Assembly (NCBI GenBank): GCA_017434985.1
Contig: JAFSFY010000057.1
Span: forward strand, 35,682 to 99,681
DNA from: Clostridia bacterium
GTDB lineage: Bacteria > Bacillota > Clostridia > Oscillospirales > Acutalibacteraceae
Length of the DNA: 64,000 nt
Direction: 5' to 3'
The notes below the pieces were generated by a model. It made no database searches. It was not told where the DNA came from and was given only the letters and a program-made list of their open reading frames with translations. This document shows, piece after piece, positions 7,984 through 17,926 of the stretch; within the stretch, counting starts at the first letter, position 1, and each line of letters starts with the position of its first letter. Position numbers and translations under genes: made by a program.

Positions 7984-10900
7984 TCACACGGGTGCATTTC
8001 CTTTAATACCAAGTTTGGCCTCTACTTCGCTGGCGCGCAGTTCAAGCAACTTGGAAACGCCCTCTTCCTGCATCGTAACGCCGTACAACACGTCGGCTTC
8101 TTCCATCGTACCGCGACGGTGGGTAATGACGATAAACTGACTGCGATCGCACATACGACGCAAATATTGCGCATAGCGATCCACATTCACGTCGTCCAAT
8201 GCCGCTTCGATTTCGTCCAAAACGCAGAACGGCGAGGGGGTCACTTTCAAAATGGCAAACAAGAGAGCGGTGGCGACCAATGACTTTTCACCGCCCGAAA
8301 GCGAATCCATATTGAGGATCACCTTGCCCGGAGGTTGTACCTTCATCTCGATACCGGAATGCAAAATATCGTCGGGATCGGTGAGCACCAATTCGGCTTT
8401 ACCACCATCAAACAACTCGCCGAACACCGTACCGAAATGCGTATTGATCTGATGGAAGCGTTCGATGAACATCTCACGCATTTGTACCGTAAGATCACCG
8501 ATCAATTTAAGCAATTCTTCGCGCGAGACTTCGACGTCATTCACCTGAACGGACATAAATTCGTACCGTTCACTGACCTCTTTGTATTCTTCAATCGCAT
8601 CCACGTTGACGCTGCCGAGCGCACGAATTTTGTTTTTCAATTCGGTCAAACGGCGCGTAGCCTCACCCATATCCTCGATGGGTTTGGCAATCTCCTCCGC
8701 TTGATGTCGCGTCAATTCATATTCTTCGTACAAACGACGCAAAATATCGTCGGTTTCTTTCTGCGCGGCGGCATATTTTTCTTCCAACCGCACCACGTCA
8801 CGACCGCATTGCTCACGCTCGTCGCCCTTTTCACGGCTTTGTTGACGAAGTTGCGTTTGGCGCGCCTCCCCTTGCATACGTTGTTCGGCAAGAGTGTCCA
8901 CCGCCGTAACGGTAGCTTGTGCCTTTTCACGCAATTGCGCGGCTTGTTCGGTCAGAAGGAGCGCTTGCGCTTCCAATTCTTCGTTTTTGGCGAGCAATTC
9001 GTCGACACGCTGCGCCAGCAACGTTTTGGCCGTCGCTTGATCGGCCTTGCGCAATTGAATCTCCGTGATCGCCGCTTCTTCTGCTTCGATCTCTTTTTGT
9101 AACGCCATCACAGCCAGCTTCAAATCGGCAATTTTCTCCGCCAACGCTTCTCGTTCCTCGGAGAGCTTTTGACGACCGCCGTCCAAGGCGGTCAATTCGT
9201 CTTCGGCTGCCTGTCGTTTCTCGTTCATAGCCGTCGTTTCCGAAGAAGAGGTCTCCATCACGTGACGGCATTCTGCCGCGCGGTTTTCCAAATCAGCGGC
9301 TTCCGCCTTCAACGCGGCGATTGCTTCTTCGTTGGTGGACAGCACTTCGTCAAGGCGATGCAATTCGCCTTCCACGCGAATCTTATCTTCCTGTGCGGTT
9401 GCCAACTCGCCCTGCGTACCGGAAAGTTCGGCTTGCACGGCAGACACTTCTTCGCGAATGGCTTTAAACTGCTCTTGTGCCGCTTCGGCTTTAGCCGTTA
9501 ACGTTTCTTTTTCGGCAGTCAAACGCTCAATTTCACTGCGACGCGACAACAAGCCCGCACCCTTCACGTGCGAACCACCCGTCAAAGAACCGCCGGCATT
9601 CACCACTTGACCGTCCAACGTAACCACGCGGAAACGGTAGTCGTATTTACGCGCAATGGCCACCGCGTAATCCAAATCCTCAGCAACCGCAATACGACCG
9701 AGCAAACTGTACGCGATCTGCCGATATTCCTCATCGTATTGCACGAGCGAAGCGGCAATACCGACGAAACCGTCCTCGTTTTCGAGACCTTTTTCGTTGA
9801 GCAGATTACCGCGAATGGAGCGGATCGGCAGGAACGTGGCACGACCGCCTTTGGTGTTTTTAAGGAACGCGATACCGCGTTTGGCATCCTCTTCACGGTC
9901 ACACACAATGTTTTGCGCCGCCGCACCAAGCGCGGTTTCCACCGCCAAGGCATAGGTGCCTTCTGCTTGAATCAGGCGCGAAACCGGACCGCGAATACCG
10001 CGAAGTTCTCCACGTTCCGCTTGTTTCATCACCGCTTTTACGCTTTGAGCGAAACCTTCCATACTGCGTTCCATCTCTTCGAGCATACGGATGCGGCGTT
10101 CTTTTTCTTCCACATCCAAACGCAAACGGTCGGCTTCTTCTTTGGCAGTATCCAATTTCAAACTGCGCGAATTGTAGCGCAACTCATAGCCTTTCAGGGC
10201 ATTTTGCAGTTCCACCACGTACTCGGACAAGCGCTCGTAATCCTCTTCACACGCCGCCTTTTCCTCGCGCGTTCCCTCACTTTGTTGCAAACGAAGAGAC
10301 AGCGCCGCGTTTACCTGCGACAAACGCATGGTAATTTCAGAAAGCGACGATTCCGCCGTGACCGTCTTGACACGAATGTCGGACAATGCCGCCACACATT
10401 CCGCGACACGACGAGACAGTTCTTCAATTTTGCCCGAAAACTCATCGCTGCTGCGAAGCAACTTTTCCCACTCATCCGAAAGAGACAAACGCTGTTGTTC
10501 CGCCCCTGCAATCTCGGTTTGCTTGGCAGTAATCACCGCGCGGCGCGCTTCAACTTCTTCATCCAAACGGAGATTGCCGAGATCCGATTGCTCCATTTCG
10601 CCGCGAATACGGGCAATATCTTCCAAGTGGTGCGCGATGTCGTTTCGAAACAAACTTGCGTTACCGTCACAACGCACCGCTTCCTCTTCCAAAGTGCCTT
10701 TTTCAATACGCAAACGATCCATTTCGACCGCCAATTCGCGGCCCGTTTGCGCCAAGGTTTCGATTTCTTCTTCAATGGCTTCAATTGCTGTTCCGGCGGC
10801 GTCGTATTGCGTGCGGGACAACTCCAATTTTCCGTCCAACTCACGCAAGGTCACGCGGGAATTGTCCAGCGTTTTCAACCACACGCCAATCTCCAATTCC

Positions 10901-11568
10901 TTCTTTTCGCCGGCCAATTCCAAGAATTTTTTGGCTTTTTCCGATTGCGTTTTTAACGGCCCGATGCGCTCTTCCAATTCTTGCAAAATATCCCGCAAAC
11001 GAAGAAGATTTTCTTCCGCCGATTTCAAACGGCGCTCCGCCTCGTTTTTGCGATACCGATATTTCGCAATACCGGCAGCCTCTTCAAAAATCTCGCGACG
11101 TTCCTCCGATTTCGAGGAAACAATGTCCGTAATACGTCCTTGACCGATGATGGAATACCCGTCACGACCGAGACCGGTGTCCATAAACAAGAGTTGCACG
11201 TCGCGTAACCGCACCGTCGCATTATTAAGCAAATATTCGCTTTCGCCCGACCGATAATATCGCCGAGTCACTTTCACCGTATCCGAATCAAAATCCAGCA
11301 AACGGTTGGTATTGTCAATAATCAACGATACCTCGGCAAAGCCGACGCCCTTACGGCGAGACGTACCGCTGAAAATCACGTCTTCCATTTTCGAGCCGCG
11401 CAACGACTTGGAGGATTGCTCACCGAGCACCCACCGAATCGCGTCACTGATATTGGATTTGCCGCTTCCGTTGGGACCGACAACCGCCGTGATCCCGCTG
11501 CCAAACGACAGCACCGTTTTATCGGGGAACGATTTAAACCCCTGAATTTCCAACGATTTCAGTATCAT
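7984..11568 (-). CDS. smc: chromosome segregation ATPase SMC
   Basis: A 1194-residue SMC protein that loads near the origin with ScpAB and extrudes DNA loops. Walker A is GPNGSGKSN (31-39). Long heptad-rich coiled coils flank a hinge in the middle of the chain (GIRGPVSRLI, then GGRATFLPI and GGSLTGGS). The C-terminal head has the signature LSGGEKSLVATALLFA and Walker B PFCVLDEIEAALDD. Length is the normal full size. Its ATG overlaps the end of the radical SAM gene by four bases. Confidence 0.98.
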   Translation of the reverse strand: MILKSLEIQGFKSFPDKTVLSFGSGITAVVGPNGSGKSNISDAIRWVLGEQSSKSLRGSKMEDVIFSGTSRRKGVGFAEVSLIIDNTNRLLDFDSDTVKVTRRYYRSGESEYLLNNATVRLRDVQLLFMDTGLGRDGYSIIGQGRITDIVSSKSEERREIFEEAAGIAKYRYRKNEAERRLKSAEENLLRLRDILQELEERIGPLKTQSEKAKKFLELAGEKKELEIGVWLKTLDNSRVTLRELDGKLELSRTQYDAAGTAIEAIEEEIETLAQTGRELAVEMDRLRIEKGTLEEEAVRCDGNASLFRNDIAHHLEDIARIRGEMEQSDLGNLRLDEEVEARRAVITAKQTEIAGAEQQRLSLSDEWEKLLRSSDEFSGKIEELSRRVAECVAALSDIRVKTVTAESSLSEITMRLSQVNAALSLRLQQSEGTREEKAACEEDYERLSEYVVELQNALKGYELRYNSRSLKLDTAKEEADRLRLDVEEKERRIRMLEEMERSMEGFAQSVKAVMKQAERGELRGIRGPVSRLIQAEGTYALAVETALGAAAQNIVCDREEDAKRGIAFLKNTKGGRATFLPIRSIRGNLLNEKGLENEDGFVGIAASLVQYDEEYRQIAYSLLGRIAVAEDLDYAVAIARKYDYRFRVVTLDGQVVNAGGSLTGGSHVKGAGLLSRRSEIERLTAEKETLTAKAEAAQEQFKAIREEVSAVQAELSGTQGELATAQEDKIRVEGELHRLDEVLSTNEEAIAALKAEAADLENRAAECRHVMETSSSETTAMNEKRQAAEDELTALDGGRQKLSEEREALAEKIADLKLAVMALQKEIEAEEAAITEIQLRKADQATAKTLLAQRVDELLAKNEELEAQALLLTEQAAQLREKAQATVTAVDTLAEQRMQGEARQTQLRQQSREKGDEREQCGRDVVRLEEKYAAAQKETDDILRRLYEEYELTRHQAEEIAKPIEDMGEATRRLTELKNKIRALGSVNVDAIEEYKEVSERYEFMSVQVNDVEVSREELLKLIGDLTVQMREMFIERFHQINTHFGTVFGELFDGGKAELVLTDPDDILHSGIEMKVQPPGKVILNMDSLSGGEKSLVATALLFAILKVTPSPFCVLDEIEAALDDVNVDRYAQYLRRMCDRSQFIVITHRRGTMEEADVLYGVTMQEEGVSKLLELRASEVEAKLGIKGNAPV

Positions 11569-12587
11569 TCGATCACTTCCACTCTTAAATCCTTTTCGTT
11601 CAAATCGGGATCGGCTTTTATGACAGCGACGTATCCCTCTGCTCGTAATTTATCAACATTTTCGCGTTTTTGACCAATCGCTTTTGACAACTGTGACGGG
11701 GAAACTCCTATACGAACCATTCCCCTTTGTCGCTCCCGCAATACTGCACGGATACGTTGCAGCCAAAGCAAGCTTTCGCAACGTTCCCGAAATGCGGGAT
11801 GAAACGGGCCCGCCAAACAATGGCCTTGCATATCCGTTTCATTGTGCAGTCCCAGCCGAATGACGGGGATGTGCCGTTCTTCTTCGAAAAAAGACAGCAA
11901 ACGGCTACACAATTCAACGGCTTCTTCCACGGTTTGCGGCTGATACTCGCCGCGCCGATACCACCGGGCAAGCGGCGTATTTTCAATGACCAGCGTCGGA
12001 TAGATACGCACACAATCGGGTTGAAGATCCGCCAATTGTCGCGCCGTATTTATCGCACCGTCGTCGCTGTCACCCGGCAATCCTGTCATCATCTGTAAAC
12101 CCAACGAAAACCCGTGCACTTTTATCAACTTTGCTGCCGCTTGGACATCTTTCGCCGTATGACCGCGACCGTTTTGGAGTAATACGCGATCGTCCATACT
12201 TTGCGCGCCAAGTTCAATGGTGGTTACCCCATAATCCCGCAGCAATAAAAGAATATCCTCATTAATAGCATCGGGACGAGTCGAAAGGCGAATCCCGCCA
12301 AAAGACCCGTTTTCAACATAGGGATAGGCCGCTTTCAACAAGTCAACCATCGTTTCCTGCGCGATTGCCGTAAAACTGCCGCCGAAAAAAGCAATTTCAG
12401 ACTCCTCTGCACAAGTACGCCTCGTTTTCAACGCATTTTCACAAGCCGTTATCACGTCCTGCACTGTCGGCATCGACTGCGTGCCGGCAATATGGCGTTG
12501 ATTGCAAAAACTGCATTGATGCGGACAACCGGCATGCGGCACGAACAACGCCACGTTACTGTGTCGTTTTTTCGGTTCAGTCATCAT
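11565..12587 (-). CDS. Elp3-like radical SAM protein
   Basis: A 340-residue radical SAM enzyme with CPHQCSFC (Cys21, 25, 28) as the 4Fe-4S ligands, then FFGGSFTAI, the ELGAQSMDD and GLPGDSDD strands, and a C-terminal extension (roughly residues 290-340) with an RVEVIE end. It resembles the Elp3-type family usually found between rnc and smc in Clostridia, whose substrate is not firmly known; a tRNA- or base-modifying role is only a guess. Start: two adjacent ATGs lie inside the last codons of rnc (11-base overlap); either may be used. Confidence 0.85.
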   Translation of the reverse strand: MMTEPKKRHSNVALFVPHAGCPHQCSFCNQRHIAGTQSMPTVQDVITACENALKTRRTCAEESEIAFFGGSFTAIAQETMVDLLKAAYPYVENGSFGGIRLSTRPDAINEDILLLLRDYGVTTIELGAQSMDDRVLLQNGRGHTAKDVQAAAKLIKVHGFSLGLQMMTGLPGDSDDGAINTARQLADLQPDCVRIYPTLVIENTPLARWYRRGEYQPQTVEEAVELCSRLLSFFEEERHIPVIRLGLHNETDMQGHCLAGPFHPAFRERCESLLWLQRIRAVLRERQRGMVRIGVSPSQLSKAIGQKRENVDKLRAEGYVAVIKADPDLNEKDLRVEVIE

Positions 12588-13257
12588 AACCCATCAATTT
12601 CAGGGCTTCTCTGGCCGCTTGTTGTTCTGCTTCCTTTTTACTGCGACCTCGACCCGTACCGATCACGTTGGAGTTGAGATGCACTTCCATAACGAATTGC
12701 TTGTTGTGATCGGGACCCGACTCGCCTTTCAATTCATACTCCAGATGTTCACCGGGATTTTGCTGAACGATCTCTTGCAAAGCCGTTTTGTAATCTTTAA
12801 ATTTCACTTTGCGCTGTTGAGAACGTTCTTGTTCCAAAAAGGGCAATAAAAACCGTTCCACCGGCTCCAAACCACCATCCAAATAAATCGCCGCAATCAA
12901 CGCTTCGAAAGCATCCGCCAAAATGGACGGGCGCGAAGCACCACCTGTCAAGCGTTCGCCTTTACCGAGCAGTAAGTATTGCCCGAGGTTCAACTGCAAC
13001 GCATACGAATGCAGCGCCTTTTCGCAAACCAGCGAAGCACGGAGTTTGGTAAGTTCTCCTTCTTGGCCATTTTCATGGCTGAACAAGTACCGTGCCGTAA
13101 TAAAGCCCAGCACCGAATCGCCCAAAAACTCCAACCGTTCGTTGCTTTTCAAATGGCGGTTACCCTCATTGGCATACGAAGAATGAGTCAGAGCGTTCTC
13201 CAGCAACTCCCTATTTTGAAAAACATATCCGATTTTCTCCATGATTTCCGTTACCAT
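12577..13257 (-). CDS. rnc: ribonuclease III
   Basis: A 226-residue double-strand-specific endoribonuclease for rRNA and mRNA processing. The catalytic signature NERLEFLGDSV is at about 39-49, the second acidic cluster is in ILADAFEALIAAIYLDGG, and the C-terminal dsRNA-binding domain runs from about 155 to the end (DYKTALQEIVQ ... GRSKKEAEQQAAREALKLM). The ATG at 13257 has an imperfect upstream site; an ATG five codons later is an alternative. It ends inside the radical SAM start. Confidence 0.96.
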   Translation of the reverse strand: MVTEIMEKIGYVFQNRELLENALTHSSYANEGNRHLKSNERLEFLGDSVLGFITARYLFSHENGQEGELTKLRASLVCEKALHSYALQLNLGQYLLLGKGERLTGGASRPSILADAFEALIAAIYLDGGLEPVERFLLPFLEQERSQQRKVKFKDYKTALQEIVQQNPGEHLEYELKGESGPDHNKQFVMEVHLNSNVIGTGRGRSKKEAEQQAAREALKLMGYDD

Positions 13258-13278
13258 ATCGCGAAACCCACTCTCCTC

Positions 13279-13503
13279 TCACAAACGATCTTCCACATAC
13301 CCGACCATATCTTCCAACGTTTCAAACGATTGCAAACAATCGGCCGGAATTTCTATGCCGTAAAGATCCTGTAAACAAACCACAATTTCATAGGTATCAT
13401 CGGCAGATAAGTTCAGTTCATCGAACGTAGCTGCCAACGTCACGTCTTCTTCATCACAACCAAAGCGGTCGGGCAGAAGACTTTTTAAATATCGTAAAAC
13501 CAT
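13279..13503 (-). CDS. acyl-carrier-protein-like protein lacking the usual serine
   Basis: A 74-residue protein with the ACP four-helix pattern: an acidic helix start, TFDELNLSADDTYEIVVCL, then GIEIPADCLQSFETLEDMV and a short last helix. It lies between plsX and rnc, the standard acpP position, two bases after plsX. In a normal ACP the DSL motif holds the serine that receives 4'-phosphopantetheine, five residues before the conserved Glu. Here the aligned residues are S-A-D, so an alanine stands at that place; a serine is present one residue earlier. It may be a degenerate or non-acylated ACP, or use the shifted serine. Fold assignment is firm, function is not. Confidence 0.75.
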   Translation of the reverse strand: MVLRYLKSLLPDRFGCDEEDVTLAATFDELNLSADDTYEIVVCLQDLYGIEIPADCLQSFETLEDMVGYVEDRL

Positions 13504-13505
13504 TC

Positions 13506-14501
13506 TTATGCTTCCTTTTGTACCGAAGCGGTAATTTTCCCTACCACGTCGGCATTAACCGTTTCCATCGCCACACGGATCGCGTTTTTAAGGGCATACG
13601 CCTTGGAATTGCCGTGAGCTTTGATCACCGGCGCGGTCACACCGAGAAGCGGTGCTCCGCCGTATTCCGCCGTGGATAACTTTTTCTTCAATCCGCCAAA
13701 ACGGGATTTCATCGTCAAGGCACCAAGTTTGGTAATAAGCGAGGCGTAGAGAATTCCTTTCAGAAACCCCATCAACATATCCACGGTACCTTCCATGCTT
13801 TTCAGCAAGACGTTTCCCGAGAAGCCGTCAGCCACGATCACGTCGGCAATACCGCCGGGAACGTCACGCGCTTCCACGTTGCCGATGAAATTGAGGTCGC
13901 TGTCTTTGAGCAAAGCGTAGGTCTCGTGTTGCAATTCGCCACCTTTGTGTTCTTCGGTGCCGACGTTCAACAAACCGACCGTTGCCGCGCGACCGTGATT
14001 CATCACCTCGGTCATATAGATGCTGCCCATCTGTGCAAATTGAAACAACATTTCGGGACGGCAATCCACGTTGGCACCCGAGTCGAGCAACATCATCGGT
14101 TTCTTAGCCGTGGGGATCACCGCCGCCAAAGCGGGACGGGAAACGCCTTTAATGCGTTTGAGCAAAAACGTGGCACCCATAATCAAGGCACCGGTGCTAC
14201 CCGCCGAAACAAACGCATCCCCGCCACCTTCTGCCAACAAGCGAAGCCCCTTGGCCATCGAGCAGTCTTTATGTTCACGCAAAATGGATTTTGGAATATC
14301 GTTCATCGAAATCACATCGGGAGCATCCACGATCTCGACACCGTCAAAGGAAAACGCATTTTCCTCAAACAAACGGCGAATCTCGCCTTCATTACCGCAA
14401 AGCACCAATTCACAACCGTATTCGTTTCGTGCATCCATTGCACCTTTTACAATTTCAGCAGGGGCGTTGTCGCCACCGTAGGCATCCACGATGATTTTCA
14501 T
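13506..14501 (-). CDS. plsX: phosphate acyltransferase PlsX
   Basis: A 331-residue enzyme that makes acyl-phosphate from acyl-ACP for phospholipid synthesis, peripheral on the membrane. Family features are the opening MKIIVDAYGGDNAP, SAGSTGALIMGA, LLDSGANVDCRPE, LNVGTEEHKG, and the DGFSGNVLLKSMEG block. It is five bases from trmFO and two from the ACP-like gene. A normal acyl-ACP donor would be expected; note that the adjacent ACP-like protein lacks the usual attachment serine, so a second ACP elsewhere in the genome is probable. Confidence 0.97.
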   Translation of the reverse strand: MKIIVDAYGGDNAPAEIVKGAMDARNEYGCELVLCGNEGEIRRLFEENAFSFDGVEIVDAPDVISMNDIPKSILREHKDCSMAKGLRLLAEGGGDAFVSAGSTGALIMGATFLLKRIKGVSRPALAAVIPTAKKPMMLLDSGANVDCRPEMLFQFAQMGSIYMTEVMNHGRAATVGLLNVGTEEHKGGELQHETYALLKDSDLNFIGNVEARDVPGGIADVIVADGFSGNVLLKSMEGTVDMLMGFLKGILYASLITKLGALTMKSRFGGLKKKLSTAEYGGAPLLGVTAPVIKAHGNSKAYALKNAIRVAMETVNADVVGKITASVQKEA

Positions 14502-14506
14502 TTGCG

Positions 14507-15814
14507 TTACAGTCCTTTCGCCTTAAAATAGTCCATGGAGCGCTGCGCCAATGCGGCATATCGCTGTCGCTTATCTCGAATATGCTCATCAAGCGGCGGC
14601 AAAATGCCGAAATTGGCACCCATCGGTTGAAAATCGTCAACCGTTTCATCCACCACGTGGTGAAGCAAGGCACCAATCATCGTCTCGCGCGGCAGAATAA
14701 GCGCATCCTCTTCTAACAAGGCGTTAGCCGCATTGATGCCCGCCATCAGACCGCTTGCCGCCGATTCCATATACCCTTCCACGCCGGTCATTTGTCCGGC
14801 AAAAAACAGATGGGGCGCCGATTTGAGACGCATATCGGCGGTGAGAAGCCGCGGCGAATCCAAAAACGTGTTGCGATGCATCACACCATAGCGGACAAAT
14901 TCTGCCTCTTTTAAAGCAGGAATCATCGAAAAAACACGTTTTTGTTCGCTAAATTTCAAGTTTGTTTGAAAACCGACCAGATTGTAGAGTGAACCCTCGG
15001 CATTTTCAGCGCGGAGTTGCAACACCGCCCACGGACGATGCCCCGTACGCGGGTCACGAAGACCAACAGGTTTCATCGGGCCAAACCGAATGGAATCGGT
15101 CCCTCGCTTTGCCAAAATCTCGATCGGCATACAGCCCTCGTACACTTTTGGCTTGTCAAACCCGTGCAACAGAGCCGTTTCGGCCTCCACCAACGCTTGA
15201 TGAAAAGCCTCATACTCTTCCTTGTTCATCGGGCAGTTGATGTAATCGCCTTCTCCGCTTTCTTCACGATCATAGCGCGAAGCGCGGAATGCCGCCGACA
15301 TATCCACACTGGCCGCCGTGACGATCGGCGCAGCCGCATCGTAAAAATGAAGCCCTTCACCACAGTGGTTGGCAATATCGGTTGCAAGTGCATCCGAGGT
15401 CAGCGGACCACTGGCAACCACCGTCATTCCCTCGGTGGGAAGTTGCGTCACTTCACGGTGTTCGATCGTGATAAGCGGATGCGACGTGATCTTCTCGGTT
15501 ACCAACATGGCAAACCGATCGCGATCTACCGCCAACGCGCCGCCTGCGGGAACGGCGCACTGACGCGCCGCCCACACACAAACCGAACCGAGCTTTGCCA
15601 TTTCTTCTTTCAACAGACCGGCGGCACTGTCGATTCGCGCCGCTTTGAGCGAATTGGAACAAACCAATTCCGCCAACTGCGGGTGGTGATGTGCCGGTGT
15701 GTATTTATGCGGTTTCATTTCCACAAGCGTTACGGCAACACCTTTATTCGCTGCCGCCCACGCCGCTTCACAACCGGCAAGACCACCGCCGATAACCGTG
15801 AGTCGTTTATTCAT
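14507..15814 (-). CDS. trmFO: TrmFO, folate-dependent tRNA (m5U54) methyltransferase
   Basis: A 435-residue flavoprotein that methylates U54 in the T-loop of tRNA with methylenetetrahydrofolate and reduced FAD. The FAD-binding start RLTVIGGGLAGCEAAW, the LVCSNSLKA segment, CAVPAGGALAVDRD, and the C-terminal FAGQMTGVEGYMESAASG are characteristic. I start at the ATG of MNKRLTVIGGG, which follows AAGGAAAG and overlaps the topA stop by eight bases. topA-trmFO linkage is frequent in Firmicutes. Confidence 0.97.
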   Translation of the reverse strand: MNKRLTVIGGGLAGCEAAWAAANKGVAVTLVEMKPHKYTPAHHHPQLAELVCSNSLKAARIDSAAGLLKEEMAKLGSVCVWAARQCAVPAGGALAVDRDRFAMLVTEKITSHPLITIEHREVTQLPTEGMTVVASGPLTSDALATDIANHCGEGLHFYDAAAPIVTAASVDMSAAFRASRYDREESGEGDYINCPMNKEEYEAFHQALVEAETALLHGFDKPKVYEGCMPIEILAKRGTDSIRFGPMKPVGLRDPRTGHRPWAVLQLRAENAEGSLYNLVGFQTNLKFSEQKRVFSMIPALKEAEFVRYGVMHRNTFLDSPRLLTADMRLKSAPHLFFAGQMTGVEGYMESAASGLMAGINAANALLEEDALILPRETMIGALLHHVVDETVDDFQPMGANFGILPPLDEHIRDKRQRYAALAQRSMDYFKAKGL

Positions 15815-17906
15815 CTTTCTTTCCTTTGACAGCGGCTTTTTCAAAACCGCAATTCTCTGTCAAACACACCAATTTGTTTCCTGTACGGCTATTTTTCTTA
15901 AAGAGGGTTTTGCCGCATTGAGGACACTGCTCTTTGGAGGGTTCGTTCCACGTGGCAAAATCGCACTTCGGATAGTTCTCACATCCGAAAAATTTGCGAT
16001 TGCGCTTGGATTTACGCGCCACGATATTGCCGCCGCATTTGGGGCAAACGCCGGCCGTGGTATCAACCAACTGTTTGGTGTTTTTGCAGGTGGGATAGCC
16101 GGGACAAGCCAAGAACTTGCCGTAGCGACCGCTTTTAATCACCATACGGCGCCCGCATTTGTCACAAATCACGTCGGTTTCTTCCTCAGGCACTTGAATC
16201 CGTTCTCCCGAAAGCGTTTCTTCCGCTTTGCTCAAGGTCTGCGAAAAACCGTCGTAAAACTCGCGAATGATCGCGATCCAATCTTGTTCACCCGACTCCA
16301 CACTATCCAACTGCCGTTCCATCGTTGCGGTGAATTCCGTATCCACTATTTCGGGGAACTGCGCTTTCATCAAACTGGTGGTAACTTCCCCGAGCGCCGT
16401 CGGCTTCAACAACTTGCCGTCGCGCTCAATGTATTCACGATTCAAAATGGTCGTAATGGTAGGCGCATAGGTTGACGGACGACCGATACCGTTTTCTTCC
16501 AACGCTTTGATAAGCGTTGCCTCGGTGTAACGTGCAGGCGGTTGGGTGAAGTGTTGACTGCCTTGCAGATCACGCAACGTCAAACAATCGCCCTCATTCA
16601 GCGGAGGAAGCGTCGCATCCCCCTCCCCTTCTTCGTCCTTTCCTTCCGTATACAGGACCGTATAACCGTCAAAACGAACGGTATGGCCCGATACTTTAAA
16701 AACGTATTCACCCGCTTTAATAACCACTTGACAGGTATCGTGGACCGCATTCGCCATCAAACTGGCAATAAAGCGTTCCCAAATCAGTTTGTAGAGGCGA
16801 TATTGATCCGAAGTCAAAAAGGCTTTTACTTTGTCAGGCGACAACGACGGGTCGGACGGACGGATCGCTTCATGGGCATCCTGAGCGCTGCCTTTTGACT
16901 TGTAATAACGCGGTTTTTCGGGCAGGTATTGTTCGCCGAACTCGGCGCGAATGTAGGCATTACCGTCACGACGGGCATCTTCCGAAATGCGCAACGAATC
17001 GGTACGCATATAGGTGATCAAACCCATCGCGCCCATTCCGCCAAGTTCCACACCTTCATACAGCTCTTGCGCCGCTTTCATCGTGCGACGAGAAGAGAAC
17101 CCGAGTTTGCGGCTGGCTTCTTGTTGCATCGTTGAGGTAATAAACGGGGGCGCGGGAGAAACCTTGCGCACACCGCGCTTGACGGTATCTACCGCAAAGG
17201 TGAGCGGACGAATAGCCGCCAAAATCGTGTCGGCTTGTTCTTTATTTTTGATCTTCAACTTTCCTTTGGCGTTACCGTACAACCGTGCCGAAAACGGCAT
17301 ACCGTTTTTATCGGTTGCCAACAGGGCATCGATGTTCCAATATTCTTCGCTGACAAACGCACGGATCTCTTCTTCACGGTCAACCACAATGCTGACCGCC
17401 GCCGATTGAACGCGGCCGGCTGAAAGACCTTTGCGTACTTTTTTCCACAAAAAGGGGCTCAAGCGATAACCAACGATACGATCCAACACGCGACGCGCTT
17501 GTTGCGCGTTAACAAGATCCATATCCACCTTTCGCGGTTGTGCCATCCCTTGCGTCACACCGGTCTTGGTGATTTCATTAAAGGTGACACGATTGCAGGA
17601 TTGCAGATCGGTTTTCAACAACTGCGCCAAATGCCACGAAATGGCCTCCCCTTCACGGTCCGGGTCGGTTGCCAAAATGACGTCGTCGCTCTCGGCGGCC
17701 ATCACTTTCAGTTGGCGAATCAGCGCCGATTTCCCCGCAATATCCACGTATTTCGGCGTAAAATCGTGTTCAATATCCACACCGAGCAGTGTTTTGGGCA
17801 GATCGCGAATGTGACCCATTGAGGCCACGACCTGATATCCGTCCCCCAAATATTTTTGTATCGTCTTTGCTTTGGCCGGTGATTCCACAATAACCAGCTT
17901 CGACAT
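15807..17906 (-). CDS. topA: DNA topoisomerase I
   Basis: A 699-residue type IA topoisomerase that relaxes negative supercoils. The TOPRIM domain is at the start (LVIVESPAKAKTIQKYLG; DPDREGE at 81-87), and the catalytic tyrosine is Tyr299 in GLITYMRTDSLR. Three C-terminal four-cysteine zinc ribbons follow (CDKCGRRM...CPGYPTC, CPKCGGN...CENYPKC, CPQCGKT...CLTENC). The ATG at 17906 matches the family N-terminus; a GTG three codons earlier is possible. It begins 20 bases after dprA. Confidence 0.97.
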   Translation of the reverse strand: MSKLVIVESPAKAKTIQKYLGDGYQVVASMGHIRDLPKTLLGVDIEHDFTPKYVDIAGKSALIRQLKVMAAESDDVILATDPDREGEAISWHLAQLLKTDLQSCNRVTFNEITKTGVTQGMAQPRKVDMDLVNAQQARRVLDRIVGYRLSPFLWKKVRKGLSAGRVQSAAVSIVVDREEEIRAFVSEEYWNIDALLATDKNGMPFSARLYGNAKGKLKIKNKEQADTILAAIRPLTFAVDTVKRGVRKVSPAPPFITSTMQQEASRKLGFSSRRTMKAAQELYEGVELGGMGAMGLITYMRTDSLRISEDARRDGNAYIRAEFGEQYLPEKPRYYKSKGSAQDAHEAIRPSDPSLSPDKVKAFLTSDQYRLYKLIWERFIASLMANAVHDTCQVVIKAGEYVFKVSGHTVRFDGYTVLYTEGKDEEGEGDATLPPLNEGDCLTLRDLQGSQHFTQPPARYTEATLIKALEENGIGRPSTYAPTITTILNREYIERDGKLLKPTALGEVTTSLMKAQFPEIVDTEFTATMERQLDSVESGEQDWIAIIREFYDGFSQTLSKAEETLSGERIQVPEEETDVICDKCGRRMVIKSGRYGKFLACPGYPTCKNTKQLVDTTAGVCPKCGGNIVARKSKRNRKFFGCENYPKCDFATWNEPSKEQCPQCGKTLFKKNSRTGNKLVCLTENCGFEKAAVKGKKDE

Positions 17907-17926
17907 TCTCTTCACCCAATTCTCTC

